Assembly: GCF_014204795.1 (NCBI RefSeq)
Contig: NZ_JACHMB010000001.1
Location: 10,738,501 to 10,802,500, forward strand
From: Nonomuraea jabiensis
Lineage (GTDB): Bacteria; Actinomycetota; Actinomycetes; Streptosporangiales; Streptosporangiaceae
Reading direction: 5' to 3'
DNA: 64,000 nucleotides
Position numbers and translations under genes: made by a program. The stretch's first letter is position 1. The number at the start of each line of letters is the position of its first letter. Below the pieces are notes generated by a model that saw only the letters and a list, made by a program, of their open reading frames with translations, ran no database searches and was not told the DNA's origin. Shown here piece by piece: positions 24,317-32,855 of the stretch.

Positions 24317-24760
24317 CTAGCGGGTCTGCGCGAGCAGGATGGTCAAGGTGTCGGCGACCCGCAGCCTGTCCTCCCCCGGCAGGTCCGCGGCCAGCGCCTC
24401 CAGCCTGCTGACGATCTCCCCGTGCACCCGTACGGCCAGCTCCTCGCCCTCGGGCGTCAACTCGACCCGGCACGCGCGCCGGTCGGCGTCGTCGCGCACG
24501 CGGCGGACCAGGCCGCGCCGCTCCGCCCGGTCCACCAGCCCGGTGAGGCTCGGCTTCTCCAGGTGCAGGAGCCTGCTGAGGTCCGTCATCCCGACCCCGT
24601 CGCCGCTCGTCAGCACGCACAGCAGTTGCGCCTGCTGTGGGGTGACGTCCCGCTCGCGGCTCACGTCGGCGAAGACGTGCTGCACCAGGTGCGACATCCG
24701 CACCAGCGCCGCGGCGAAGCCCAGCCCGGGCGGCGCCCCGGCGTCCGTCGCGCTCTCCAT
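24317..24760 (-). CDS. MarR-family repressor of the divergent MFS exporter
   Basis: 147 residues from the ATG at 24760, 5 bases after AGGAGG; a GTG two codons earlier sits too close to that site. The winged helix is clear: VTPQQAQLLCVLTSGDGVGM, LSRLLHLEKPSLTGLVDRAE and RRVRDDADRRACRVELTPEG. It is divergent from a drug-type MFS exporter, and a perfect 21-bp inverted repeat lies between the two starts, the standard set-up for MarR-controlled efflux. Confidence 0.92.
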   Translation of the reverse strand: MESATDAGAPPGLGFAAALVRMSHLVQHVFADVSRERDVTPQQAQLLCVLTSGDGVGMTDLSRLLHLEKPSLTGLVDRAERRGLVRRVRDDADRRACRVELTPEGEELAVRVHGEIVSRLEALAADLPGEDRLRVADTLTILLAQTR

Positions 24761-24788
24761 CCGCACCTCCTGCCGCCGAGTGTAGTTG

Positions 24789-24836
24789 CGAACAGTTCGT
24801 AGTCCTAACTATGTTGTTAGGACTACGAACTGTTCG
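24789..24836. promoter_or_regulatory. Perfect 21-bp inverted repeat operator (marR/MFS)
   Basis: CGAACAGTTCGTAGTCCTAA and one further C form the left arm (24789-24809), TATGTT the centre, and the exact reverse complement the right arm (24816-24836). The half-site GTTCGTAGTCCTAACTA recurs as GTTCGTAGTGCTAATTA at 24832-24848, giving a third copy before the MFS start. The arms are much longer than one MarR dimer needs, so two dimers or an mRNA hairpin are likely. Confidence 0.85.
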
Positions 24837-24865
24837 TAGTGCTAATTAACTCTGGAGGTGAGACC

Positions 24866-26251
24866 ATGCCGACATCCCCCCGGCAGATCGTGACGGCGCT
24901 CGTCACGACGGTCTTCGGCTACTCCCTGATGCAGACGGTCGTGGTTCCCGCACTCGGCCTGCTCACCCGCGAACTGCGCACCACCCCGGCCTGGTCGGCC
25001 TGGATCCTCAGTGCGTTCCTGCTGTCCAGCGCGGTGCTCACCCCGCTGCTCGGACGGCTCGGCGACCTGTACGGCAAGCGCCGCGTGATGGTCGGCGTGC
25101 TCGCAGCGTACGCCGTCGGCATGGCCGGCGCCGCGCTCGCCCAGGACATCGCCCAGCTCATCGCCGCCCGCGTCGTGCAGGGTGCGGCGCTGGCGGTGGT
25201 GCCGCTGTCGATGGCGATCCTGCGCGAGGCGCTGCCCAGACAACGGCTGGCGTCCGCGATGGGCCTGGTGTCCGGCATCGTCGGGGCGGGGGCCGGAGCC
25301 GGGCTGGTGGTCGGCGGACTGCTCGCCGACCGGCTGTCGTGGCGCTACCTGTTCGTCCTCGGCGCGCTGCTGGCGCTGATCAGCCTGGGCATGGTCGCGC
25401 GATGGGTACCTCGCGGTGAGCGCGCCGCCTCCGGCGGGCTCGACGTGCCGGGCTCGCTGCTGCTCGGCCTCAGCCTGGTCGCGGTGCTGCTCGCCCTCAC
25501 CCAGGGCCCTTCGTGGGGGTGGTCCTCGGCGCCGGTGCTCGGCCTGTTCGCGCTCGGGGCGCTGCTTGCGGCCGCCCTGCTGGTTCTGGAGCGGCGCAGG
25601 AGTGACGCGCTCATCGACGTCGCAGAGCTGACCGACCGGCCGATGCTGGCCACGCACCTGGCCGCGCTGCTGTTCGGCGCGGGGTCGTACTTCTTCTACG
25701 TGGCGATCCCGCTGTTCGCCCAGCAACAGCCCGGCCCGGACGGGGCCGGCTTCGGCGCCTCGGTCACGGTCGCCGGCCTGCTGATGCTGCCCGGCATGCT
25801 GGCCATCATCCCGGCGGGCATGGCGGTCGGCCGGATCTCGGAGGCGTTCAGCTCCCGCTGGCCGCTGGCGATCGGGTTCCTGGCGATGGCCGCGGGCTCG
25901 GCGCTGATCGCCATGGCGCACGGCGCGTACTGGCATCACCTGGTGTTCTACGGGATGGTCGGCACGGGGTCCGGGCTCGTCATGGGGGCGCTGCCCAAGC
26001 TGATCGCCGACATCGTGCCACCGGCCAGGACCGGCACCGCGAACGGGCTCAACAACATCGCCCGCACCGTCGGCGGTGTCGTCGGCAGCCAGCTCGCCGC
26101 CGCTGTGATCGCCTCCGGCAGCGGCGGGCGGGCCGTGGCCGTGCCCGACTCGGCCTTCACCATCCTGTTCTGGCTGGCGGGAGGCGTGGCGGTCCTCGGG
26201 GTCGCGGTCTCGCCGTACGCCGTGCGCGTCCTGCGGACGGTGCCGGCATGA
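24866..26251 (+). CDS. MFS multidrug exporter (DHA2/EmrB-like)
   Basis: 461 residues from the ATG at 24866 behind GGAGGTGAG; the open frame 9 codons upstream lies in the operator. About 14 hydrophobic segments can be counted; motif A appears as GRLGDLYGKRRVM in the first loop and motif C-like glycines in SGIVGAGAGAGLVVGGLLAD, typical of drug:H+ antiporters. Its ligand is probably the MarR inducer. The stop overlaps the start of the next gene (ATGA). Confidence 0.9.
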   Translation: MPTSPRQIVTALVTTVFGYSLMQTVVVPALGLLTRELRTTPAWSAWILSAFLLSSAVLTPLLGRLGDLYGKRRVMVGVLAAYAVGMAGAALAQDIAQLIAARVVQGAALAVVPLSMAILREALPRQRLASAMGLVSGIVGAGAGAGLVVGGLLADRLSWRYLFVLGALLALISLGMVARWVPRGERAASGGLDVPGSLLLGLSLVAVLLALTQGPSWGWSSAPVLGLFALGALLAAALLVLERRRSDALIDVAELTDRPMLATHLAALLFGAGSYFFYVAIPLFAQQQPGPDGAGFGASVTVAGLLMLPGMLAIIPAGMAVGRISEAFSSRWPLAIGFLAMAAGSALIAMAHGAYWHHLVFYGMVGTGSGLVMGALPKLIADIVPPARTGTANGLNNIARTVGGVVGSQLAAAVIASGSGGRAVAVPDSAFTILFWLAGGVAVLGVAVSPYAVRVLRTVPA

Positions 26252-26475
26252 GCCTCTTCAGCGAACGCGAGCTGGCCTACCTGCGAGGCGAGCGGCTGCT
26301 GGGGCGCCTGGCCACCGTCGGCGCCGACGGCATGCCGCACGTCGTACCCGTCGGCTGGTCCCTCGACGAGACCGGCACGCTCATCGAGATCGGCGGGCGC
26401 AATCTCGCCCGCTCCAAGAAGTTCCGCGACATCGCGCGCGACGGCCGCGCCGCAGGACAACCCGTCGACACCTGA
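26248..26475 (+). CDS. Truncated PPOX-class (pyridoxamine-phosphate-oxidase-like) protein
   Basis: Only 75 residues remain. MSLFSERELAYLRGERLLGR, LATVGADGMPHVVPVGW and SKKFRDIARDGRAA match the N-terminal half of the flavin/F420-binding PPOX-class proteins, which are usually 130-150 residues. After GRAA homology ends abruptly and a stop follows six codons later, so the C-terminal beta-strands are lost. The ATG overlaps the MFS stop, showing the intact gene was once the second gene of the efflux operon. It is probably non-functional. Confidence 0.7.
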   Translation: MSLFSERELAYLRGERLLGRLATVGADGMPHVVPVGWSLDETGTLIEIGGRNLARSKKFRDIARDGRAAGQPVDT

Positions 26476-26693
26476 CTCATGGCCACGATCCGGGTCCGTC
26501 GCCGACGACCGGCGATCACTGCCCGCTACCGGCACAGCGTTCCCTCGCCGGCCACCGTACCTGTGCCGGGCCGCCGTTGGGCTGTATCGCTGGGACGGGC
26601 CGCCGCTCGATGCTTTCCGGTACGCCGGCGACGCAGTGAATGTGCGTCCGCGGAATCGTGCGCACGGCGGGCACTTGACTGTCGCTCAGTGGG

Positions 26694-27602
26694 TCAGGCC
26701 GCAGGTCGCAGGTGCTGCTGCGCCCATTCCTCGAAGCTGGTCAGCGGGAGGCCGAGGTCCCTGGCGTACTGGGGCCGGGCCGGCTGGCCGGCCACGTTCA
26801 ACCACTCGTGCGAGCTGCCCATCGCCGGCATGCCGGCGGCGAGTGCCTGCTCCTCGGTCATGTCCGGCGCGACCAGGGGCGTGCCCAGCGCGCGGGAGAG
26901 GATTGTGGCGATCTCCGTCATCGGCAGATAGTCGCTCGCCAGCTCCAGTTCGACCCCGTCGAAGCGCTCCGGCGTGGCGATGGCCGCGGCGGCCGCCCTG
27001 CCGATGTCGTCGATAGCGACGAGGGACAGGCGGGTCTGCGGCTTTATCACGCTCACCAGGCCGCCCGCGACGCCGCGCGGGAACAGGAACGCCATGGACG
27101 GCAGGAAGTTGTCCATGAAGAAGGCCGGCTTGAGGATCGTCCAGTGGGGAAAGCCGGCCGTGCGGACGCGCTCCTCGATCGCGGCCTTGGCGTTCAGCGG
27201 GGCGGCCACCGCCTCTCGGCCGGGGCCCTCGATGTGGCGGCCGGCGCCGCTGGTGGACGTGTGCACGAACTGCGGCACTCCCGCGGCCTTCGCGCCTTCG
27301 ATGAGGTTGACGGCCTGGGCCACCTCATCGTCGAAGTCGAACCCTGCGGTGGTCAGGGGGGCCATCTGCACGGAGAAGACGGCGCGGGCGTCCTTGGCGG
27401 CCCGGATCACCGAGTCGCGGTCGTGGAGGTCGCCGGTGACGAGTTCGGCGCCGAGCGCTTCGACGGCTCTGGCCCGGTCGGTGGCCGGGTCGCGGACCAG
27501 GGCGCGGACGGGGATGCCGGCTGCGCGCAGGGCGCGGGCGGTGGCGCCGCCCTGTCTGCCGGTGGCGCCGATGACCAGGACGGGCGCGGATGATGCGGGC
27601 AT
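26694..27602 (-). CDS. NmrA/HSCARG-like NAD(P)-binding protein
   Basis: 302 residues from the ATG at 27602 (RBS GGGAGC). The atypical-SDR start VLVIGATGRQGGATARALRA has the TGxxGxxG pattern, with LVRDPATDRARAVEALGAEL and FVHTSTSGAGRH typical of the NmrA/HSCARG group, and no YxxxK site. Such proteins sense NADP(H) ratio or reduce quinones (QorB). It is divergent from a truncated TetR gene across a 94-base gap with a 9-bp inverted repeat. Confidence 0.88.
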   Translation of the reverse strand: MPASSAPVLVIGATGRQGGATARALRAAGIPVRALVRDPATDRARAVEALGAELVTGDLHDRDSVIRAAKDARAVFSVQMAPLTTAGFDFDDEVAQAVNLIEGAKAAGVPQFVHTSTSGAGRHIEGPGREAVAAPLNAKAAIEERVRTAGFPHWTILKPAFFMDNFLPSMAFLFPRGVAGGLVSVIKPQTRLSLVAIDDIGRAAAAAIATPERFDGVELELASDYLPMTEIATILSRALGTPLVAPDMTEEQALAAGMPAMGSSHEWLNVAGQPARPQYARDLGLPLTSFEEWAQQHLRPAA

Positions 27603-27620
27603 GATGCTCCCTAGGACTAT

Positions 27621-27641
27621 AAACGGCGGGGGCCGCCGTTT
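27621..27641. promoter_or_regulatory. Inverted repeat between nmrA-like gene and truncated tetR
   Basis: AAACGGCGG-GGG-CCGCCGTTT, a perfect 9-bp-arm palindrome 19-39 bases before the NmrA-like start. Size and location fit a TetR operator, whose repressor gene next door is now truncated. Confidence 0.6.
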
Positions 27642-27696
27642 TCTGTGCGATACGATACGGCGGGCCCCGCCACTTAGCAACACTGGAGATGACACC

Positions 27697-27840
27697 ATGC
27701 CCGACCGCCAGCGCGCGGACGCCCGGCGCAACCATGCCCGCGTCCTCGCCGTGGCCGAGGAGGAGGTCGCCACGCACGGCGCCGGAGCCTCCCTGGAGCA
27801 GATCGCCCGCGTGGCGGGAGTGGGCTCGGCCACCGTGCGC
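27697..27840 (+). pseudogene. TetR-family regulator, truncated after HTH
   Basis: Starts normally (RBS CTGGAGATGAC, ATG at 27697) and encodes VLAVAEEEVATHGAGASLEQ, then IARVAGVGSATVR, an intact TetR HTH. Homology ends exactly at 27840 and the following bases belong to an antisense fragment of another gene. The ligand-binding domain is absent; the frame runs on as nonsense. It was probably the local repressor of the NmrA-like gene. Confidence 0.78.
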
Positions 27841-27842
27841 CC

Positions 27843-28020
27843 CGTGTGGTGGCGGCGTCGGTGCAGAAGAAGCCCTCGAAGCCGACGCCGAACAGGTCGT
27901 TGCCGAAGTCGGCGTGCAGGGCGAGCAGCTTGTCGGTGATCTGAGCGGGGCTGCCGATCAGCGCCGAGCCGCGGGCGACGAAGTCCTCCAGGCTGTCGTA
28001 TCTGATGGCGGAAGTGTCGG
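27843..28020 (-). pseudogene. C-terminal fragment of an LLM-class monooxygenase
   Basis: On the minus strand: YDSLEDFVARGSALIGSPAQ, then ITDKLLALHADFGNDLFGVG, then FEGFFCTDAATT. This is the substrate-side C-terminus of a luciferase-like monooxygenase, about 55 residues of an expected 330-380. No start and no upstream part are present. It lies tail-in against the truncated TetR and head-in against an intact LLM gene of opposite direction. Confidence 0.6.
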
Positions 28021-28042
28021 TGCCGGGTGCTTGGGTGTGGGC

Positions 28043-28849
28043 ATGCATTACGGCATCGACGTCGCGATCCTCGGTGAGCTCGCGGAGCCGGCGCGCCTGG
28101 TCACTCTCGCCAGGGCGGCCGAGGCGGCCGGATGGGACGCCGTGCTGGTGTGGGATCATCTGGCCTTCGCCTGGGGCACACCGTCGGCGGACCCGTGGGT
28201 GGCGCTGGCCGCTGCGGCCCAGGCGACCTCGCGTATCAGGCTGGGCACGGCGGTGACGGCCGTGGCCCGGCATCGCCCGGAGATCCTGGCCCAGACCGTG
28301 GCGACGCTCGACAGGCTGAGTGGCGGCCGCGTGATCTTGGGAGCCGGGCTGGGCGGCGTGCGGGAGGAGTTCACCGCCTTCGGCTCGGCGCGTCCCGGCG
28401 GGGCGGTGCTTGATGAGGCACTCGACGTGATGACCTCGCTCTGGTCCGGTGACGAGGTCCATCACCGGGGCGCTCATTACACCGTGAACGGGGTGCGGCT
28501 CGCGCCGTTGCCGTTCCAGCGCCCTCGGGTCCCGGTGTGGGTCGGCGGCACGGCCGCAGGCGCCCTTCGGCGGGCCGCCCGCTGGGATGGCTGGATCGTC
28601 GCCGGCGACGACCAGGAGGGCCGCATGACGCTCTCGCCCGACTCCCTCGCCGCTCAGGTCAGCGAGCTGCGCCGGCACCGGACCGGCGCAGGCGATCTCG
28701 AGGTGGCGGTCATCGGAGTGAGCGAGCCGGGCTCGCCGGTGCGGGCCTACGCCGAGGCGGGCGCCACGTGGTGGCTGGAGCACCTCCACGGCTACCGGGG
28801 GCCGGTGCAACGGCTGGTGCAGCGTGTGAAGGCGGGCCCGCCCGCGTGA
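28043..28849 (+). CDS. LLM-class flavin/F420-dependent oxidoreductase
   Basis: 268 residues from the ATG at 28043 (MHYGIDVAILGELAEPARLV). The luciferase-like barrel shows TLARAAEAAGWDAVLVWDHL, TSRIRLGTAVTAVARHRPEI and LDRLSGGRVILGAGLGG, closest in style to F420-dependent members. It is shorter than most (usually 290-330). No strong RBS is seen, and its upstream region is the recombination scar, so it may have lost its native promoter. Confidence 0.8.
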   Translation: MHYGIDVAILGELAEPARLVTLARAAEAAGWDAVLVWDHLAFAWGTPSADPWVALAAAAQATSRIRLGTAVTAVARHRPEILAQTVATLDRLSGGRVILGAGLGGVREEFTAFGSARPGGAVLDEALDVMTSLWSGDEVHHRGAHYTVNGVRLAPLPFQRPRVPVWVGGTAAGALRRAARWDGWIVAGDDQEGRMTLSPDSLAAQVSELRRHRTGAGDLEVAVIGVSEPGSPVRAYAEAGATWWLEHLHGYRGPVQRLVQRVKAGPPA

Positions 28850-29174
28850 AGCACCTGCGGTGCGGGCGCGGCACCTCGGCGGCTGCGGGAGCATTCAGCA
28901 GCACAGGCGGGCGATGTAGCCGGAACCTGCCGGGTCGCGTTCCAGGGCCTCCAGGATCGGCGCCGACTCGGCGGCAGCACGGCGCCGCCAGGACCTCGGG
29001 CGCCTGCGCCGGGCCGCCCAGCAGGCCAAAGTAGGCACGTCAGGCATGTTGGCCGGCCTTGCAGGCATGTGCTCCGAAGGCGACACCGCGCCGACGATAA
29101 CGAGGTCCGTCCGGGGCGGCGGGCGATGGGACCACCTTGTCTGAGGCCGTTCTGGACGACGATGATCCAATGTG
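28850..29174. other. Intergenic stretch, no gene recognised
   Basis: Two overlapping minus-strand frames are open here, one ending SAPILEALERDPAGSGYIARL, but neither has a recognisable family or start signals. The region ends in the LexA-type box at 29175. Confidence 0.4.
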
Positions 29175-29188
29175 CGAACATACGTTCG
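29175..29188. promoter_or_regulatory. Consensus LexA-binding (SOS) box
   Basis: CGAACATACGTTCG matches every position of the Gram-positive/actinobacterial SOS box CGAACRNRYGTTYG and is a perfect 5-bp-arm inverted repeat. It is 28-41 bases before the GTG start of the secreted propeller protein, where it would cover the promoter. A 14-mer this specific is unlikely to arise by chance in 64 kb. Confidence 0.65.
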
Positions 29189-29215
29189 ACAATCGTCCTC
29201 CAGAATGGAGTGCAT

Positions 29216-30886
29216 GTGCGCCTCACAAGCTCTGGCCGTCCTCCTCTTTCCCACCGATTAGCCGCCCTGGCCGGGTCCCTGCTCCTGGCAGCGGTCCTGC
29301 TCGTCGTTCAGGCACCCGCCGCCTCGGCCGCCGACATCGTCACCGACCTCGGCGTCGCCGCCGACAGAGGCGGCGACGTGGTGGCACAGAGCGGCAAAAT
29401 CTTCGTCGCCGCCGACGATCGGATCGTGGTCACCAAGAGCGACGGCGCGCTCATCGACACGATCAGCGGCCTGTCCGGTGCCGTGGCGCTGTCCGTGGCG
29501 GACAACGGCAGGAAGGTGTACGCGGCGCTGCGCGATTCGCATGAAGTGATCGAGATCGACATCGCAACGCTTGCCATCACCAAGCGGATCGACCTCACCG
29601 CCTACCCGTGCCCGTCCACGCTGGCCCAGTCGTACGAGCGGCTGTGGGTCGGATACGGGTGCGGCCAAGCGGGGGAAGGAGGCGTCGTCGCTCTCGAGCT
29701 GTGGAGGCCGACCCCCACCCTCGTCCCGGTCGGGCCAGGCACGACGCAGCCTCCGCTGGTCGCCGTCGCCGGGAGCACTCTGGTGGCGGGAGAGCCGGGA
29801 GCCGACCCCGCCTCGATCAGGGTGTACGACGTCAGCAGCACCCCGGCCACCCCGCGCGGGGAGATCCGCGCTGACACGTCCCTGCGGGACCTCGCCCTCG
29901 GCGACTACGGGTCAGCGGCGCTGTCGGCGCTGGCCGACACCCACCAGTTCGACGCCTGGGACACGACGACCAACGCCAAGACACGCGCCTACGACAGCGG
30001 CGAGCTGAGCGAGCACGGCCTGCCCACCGCCGTCGCGGCCAGCCCGGACGGAGCCTATGTCGTGGGCGGCTGGAACTCCTCCGCGGGCGACGCGGCGGAG
30101 ATCGTGGTGTACGACCCGGCCACCGCGGAGGTGATCTACTCGGCCGGCCACCAGGGGAAGGCGCTGGTGCCGGGCAGCATCGCCTTCTACGGCGTACTCA
30201 CCTACGCGGTGCTGAAGGAGCCTGACACCGGGCGGATGCACCTCTGGCGGCTGCCGCGTTCGCCTTACCACGCCTCCACCCTGACCATGACGGCTCCCTC
30301 CGAGGCGACCGCGCTCAAGCAGCTGACCTTCAGCGGGCGGCTCACGCTGAGCACCGGCGCGCTGCCCGGCGTGCAGACGCTCGAGCTGTACCGCTGGCTC
30401 CCCGACGGTACCTCCCGGCCCTTCCAGGAAGTCACCACGGAGGCGGACGGCACGTACCAGTTCACCGATACCGCGCCGAAATGGGGGTCGTACGAATATC
30501 GGTTGTACTGGCCGGGCAACTCATGGTTCAGGGGCAGCGGCGCCTCGGCCATCGTCAAGGTGGGCCTGTACCAGCCGGTGCTCACGGTGACCGGCCCGAC
30601 CACCGGCGTCGTCGGCGAGCGACTCGAATTCAACGGGACGTTCGCCGCCGACGGCATCACCTTCCCGCTTACCATTGTCACCGTCGTACGTAATGTCTCC
30701 AACCCCGAGGGCACTACCTCGAAAGCCCTGGCCAAGATGACTGCCGCTGCCGACGGGTCGTTCAGCTTCGCTGACACGCCGACGACGGCCGGCAAGCACA
30801 CGTACGTCATCCAGCTGGTGGGAAACTCGACACTCGAGCCGGCGAAGACCACCCACGTGGTCGTCGTCTCCCAGCCCCCCGCGTAA
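29216..30886 (+). CDS. Secreted beta-propeller protein with Ig-like repeats
   Basis: 556 residues from the GTG at 29216 (GGAG five bases upstream). A Sec signal LAGSLLLAAVLLVVQAPAAS ends before ADIVTDLG. Residues about 45-360 are WD40/YVTN-like repeats (GKIFVAADDRIVVTKSDG; VALSVADNGRKVYAALRDSH; AVAASPDGAYVVGGWNSS), followed by two Ig-like domains (LTFSGRLTLSTG; LEFNGTFAADG). No enzyme motif is seen. It may bind polymers or proteins outside the cell. A LexA-type box lies in its promoter and a strong hairpin after its stop, so it is probably monocistronic. Confidence 0.8.
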   Translation: MRLTSSGRPPLSHRLAALAGSLLLAAVLLVVQAPAASAADIVTDLGVAADRGGDVVAQSGKIFVAADDRIVVTKSDGALIDTISGLSGAVALSVADNGRKVYAALRDSHEVIEIDIATLAITKRIDLTAYPCPSTLAQSYERLWVGYGCGQAGEGGVVALELWRPTPTLVPVGPGTTQPPLVAVAGSTLVAGEPGADPASIRVYDVSSTPATPRGEIRADTSLRDLALGDYGSAALSALADTHQFDAWDTTTNAKTRAYDSGELSEHGLPTAVAASPDGAYVVGGWNSSAGDAAEIVVYDPATAEVIYSAGHQGKALVPGSIAFYGVLTYAVLKEPDTGRMHLWRLPRSPYHASTLTMTAPSEATALKQLTFSGRLTLSTGALPGVQTLELYRWLPDGTSRPFQEVTTEADGTYQFTDTAPKWGSYEYRLYWPGNSWFRGSGASAIVKVGLYQPVLTVTGPTTGVVGERLEFNGTFAADGITFPLTIVTVVRNVSNPEGTTSKALAKMTAAADGSFSFADTPTTAGKHTYVIQLVGNSTLEPAKTTHVVVVSQPPA

Positions 30887-30896
30887 CCTCCCGACG

Positions 30897-30926
30897 GGGT
30901 GACGGCGATCCGAATCGCCGTCACCC
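30897..30926 (+). terminator. Strong hairpin terminator after propeller gene
   Basis: GGGTGACGGCGAT and its exact complement ATCGCCGTCACCC are separated by CCGA, 10 bases after the stop. It is a 13-bp perfect stem without a T-run. Confidence 0.8.
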
Positions 30927-30951
30927 ATGCATCCTCGGAGCCGCCCTGTAC

Positions 30952-31089
30952 ATGGTGGGAATCGGCACGCTCCTGGCGGGGCTCTGCATGTTTGCCAGAC
31001 GGTACGTGCCGGCTGGACTATTCACCTTCGCTTCGATCATGGCGCTGTGTGCCGCGTGGCATATCAGATTGTTCCCGTTCAACTCTTGA
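30952..31089 (+). CDS. Possible small membrane protein (45 aa)
   Basis: ATG at 30952 to TGA at 31089 encodes MVGIGTLLAGLCMFARRYVP, then AGLFTFASIMALCAAWHIRL, then FPFNS: two hydrophobic helices with a basic turn. No convincing ribosome-binding site and no known family. The composition is AT-richer than its neighbours. It could be the tail of a lost membrane protein, since the same frame is open a little upstream. Confidence 0.35.
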   Translation: MVGIGTLLAGLCMFARRYVPAGLFTFASIMALCAAWHIRLFPFNS

Positions 31090-31251
31090 CGCCGACCGGG
31101 GCACCTCGATGACCCCCAAGCCGGTCGCGGCGCTGCCGGCCGGCTTGAACCTCGCCCAAAGCCGAAGACCGGCGGAAGTGGACCGGAAGAGGGCCGTCCT
31201 ACACTCACTCGCGCCCGCGGCCAGGCCAGATGATCTACGATTTGGAGCATT

Positions 31252-32730
31252 ATGCGACGAAAAATACCCATGCTCGCCACCGCCTTCATGATGTTGGCGA
31301 CGGTTTTACCGTTATCGGCGACCCAGGCGGCCGGCGCCACGGACGACGAAGGCCGGCGCGGCATCACCTGGGGACCGTGTGAGGAGGAGCCCACCGTCGA
31401 GTGCGGCACGCTGGCCGTGCCGATCGACTGGTCCAAGCCGTACGGGGCCACCGTGAAACTGGCGCTGGCGCGGCGTAAGGCCACCGATCCGTCCGCGCGG
31501 ATCGGTTCCTTGTTGACCAACCCGGGTGGGCCCGGCAACTCCGGGGTGAATGACATCCTGCGGCCGTCTGGGTTCAGTGAGGACGTTCAGCGGCGGTTCG
31601 ACATCGTCAGTTACGACCCCCGGGGCGTGGCTCGCAGCGGCTCGACGACCTGTACGGCGTCGGTGTACAACGAGATGCCGTACCCGGTGATGACCAGCCA
31701 GGCCGACTACGACAAGTGGGTGGCCTTCAATGCGAAGCTGCACGCCGACTGCCGCAAGCAGACCGGCCCGCTGTACGACCACCTCGACTCGGCCAACGTG
31801 GCGCGGGACATGGACGCCATCCGGGCCGCGCTGGGCGAGGACAAGCTGACCTCCTACGGCGTGTCGTACGGCACGCTGGCCCAGCAGATGTACGCCGAGA
31901 TGTACCCGAACCGGATCCGGGCCATGGTGCTGGACAGCAACATGGACCACAGCCTGAACGTCAAGGGCTTCCAGGTGACCGAGGCGGCCACCGTCCAGGA
32001 CAGCTTCGACGAGTTCGTCGCCTGGTGCGAGCGGGACACCGACTGCGTCCTGCACGGCCGCGACGTCAAGGCGCTGTGGAAGGGGCTGCTGGAGAAGGCG
32101 GACCGCGGCGAGCTGTACTGGCCGGGCTTCACCGACCGCCCGGTGAGTGCGCACAACCTGCTGTGGCTGGGCGTGGTGCTCAACGAGGCGCCGGTCTGGC
32201 GGCAGGAGGCCAAGGTGCTGCTCGCCCTGGACGGCGGACCGATACCGGACGACATGGGCAACCCGCCCGGGAACGGACCCGTGAACGGCGAGTTCGCCGA
32301 ACTTCCGACCGCGATCCTCTGCCAGGACTGGAACCTGTCGCTGCGCAACTACGACGAGTACGCCGACGTGATGCGCGCCTCCAACGCGGTGGCGCCTGAC
32401 CTGCGCTACAACCCGATGCCGATGGGCGACATGCCGCTCTGCCAGGGCCACCAGGTCCCGGTCAACAACCCGCAGCACCGGCTGCGGTACACCGGGAGCA
32501 CACCGCTGCTGGTGGGCACCTCCATGCACGACCCGGACACGCCGTACGAGTGGTCGGCCAACGTGGCCCGCCAGCTCGGCGCCAAGGCCACGCTGCTGAC
32601 GTACGAGGGCTGGGGCCACGGCATCTACGGCATGACCCAGTGCACCACGGAAGCGATGGACAACTACCTGATCTCGCTGACCGTGCCCGCGCGGGGCGCC
32701 CGCTGCCCGGCGGAAGAGCCGCAGGGCTGA
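31252..32730 (+). CDS. Secreted tripeptidyl-aminopeptidase-like alpha/beta hydrolase (TAP C-terminal domain)
   Basis: 492 residues from the ATG at 31252 (RBS TTGGAG). A signal peptide of about 27 residues ends at ATQAAGA. The hydrolase core has the oxyanion motif LLTNPGGPGNSG, DPRGVARSG, the nucleophile elbow SYGVSYG, Asp in SMHDPDTPYEWS and His in EGWGHGIYG, all as in Streptomyces tripeptidyl aminopeptidases and their relatives. It should cleave short peptides, or in some relatives esters, outside the cell. A 13-bp hairpin follows. Confidence 0.9.
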   Translation: MRRKIPMLATAFMMLATVLPLSATQAAGATDDEGRRGITWGPCEEEPTVECGTLAVPIDWSKPYGATVKLALARRKATDPSARIGSLLTNPGGPGNSGVNDILRPSGFSEDVQRRFDIVSYDPRGVARSGSTTCTASVYNEMPYPVMTSQADYDKWVAFNAKLHADCRKQTGPLYDHLDSANVARDMDAIRAALGEDKLTSYGVSYGTLAQQMYAEMYPNRIRAMVLDSNMDHSLNVKGFQVTEAATVQDSFDEFVAWCERDTDCVLHGRDVKALWKGLLEKADRGELYWPGFTDRPVSAHNLLWLGVVLNEAPVWRQEAKVLLALDGGPIPDDMGNPPGNGPVNGEFAELPTAILCQDWNLSLRNYDEYADVMRASNAVAPDLRYNPMPMGDMPLCQGHQVPVNNPQHRLRYTGSTPLLVGTSMHDPDTPYEWSANVARQLGAKATLLTYEGWGHGIYGMTQCTTEAMDNYLISLTVPARGARCPAEEPQG

Positions 32731-32855
32731 AACCGTACGTCTCGATGGTCTGCTCAGCGTGCTCGGCCAGGCGGTCGCCCTCGACCAGCAGAACATCGCG
32801 GCCAGGATCGCAGTTTCGGCTGCTGCGCCGCGGCCTTCTTGTCCAGGGGGACGGT

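Noticed and set aside
32735..32800. Minus-strand stretch reading DVLLVEGDRLAEHAEQTIET
   Set aside because: Looks protein-like and might be a gene remnant, but I cannot assign a family and it lies in a short gap; chance cannot be excluded.
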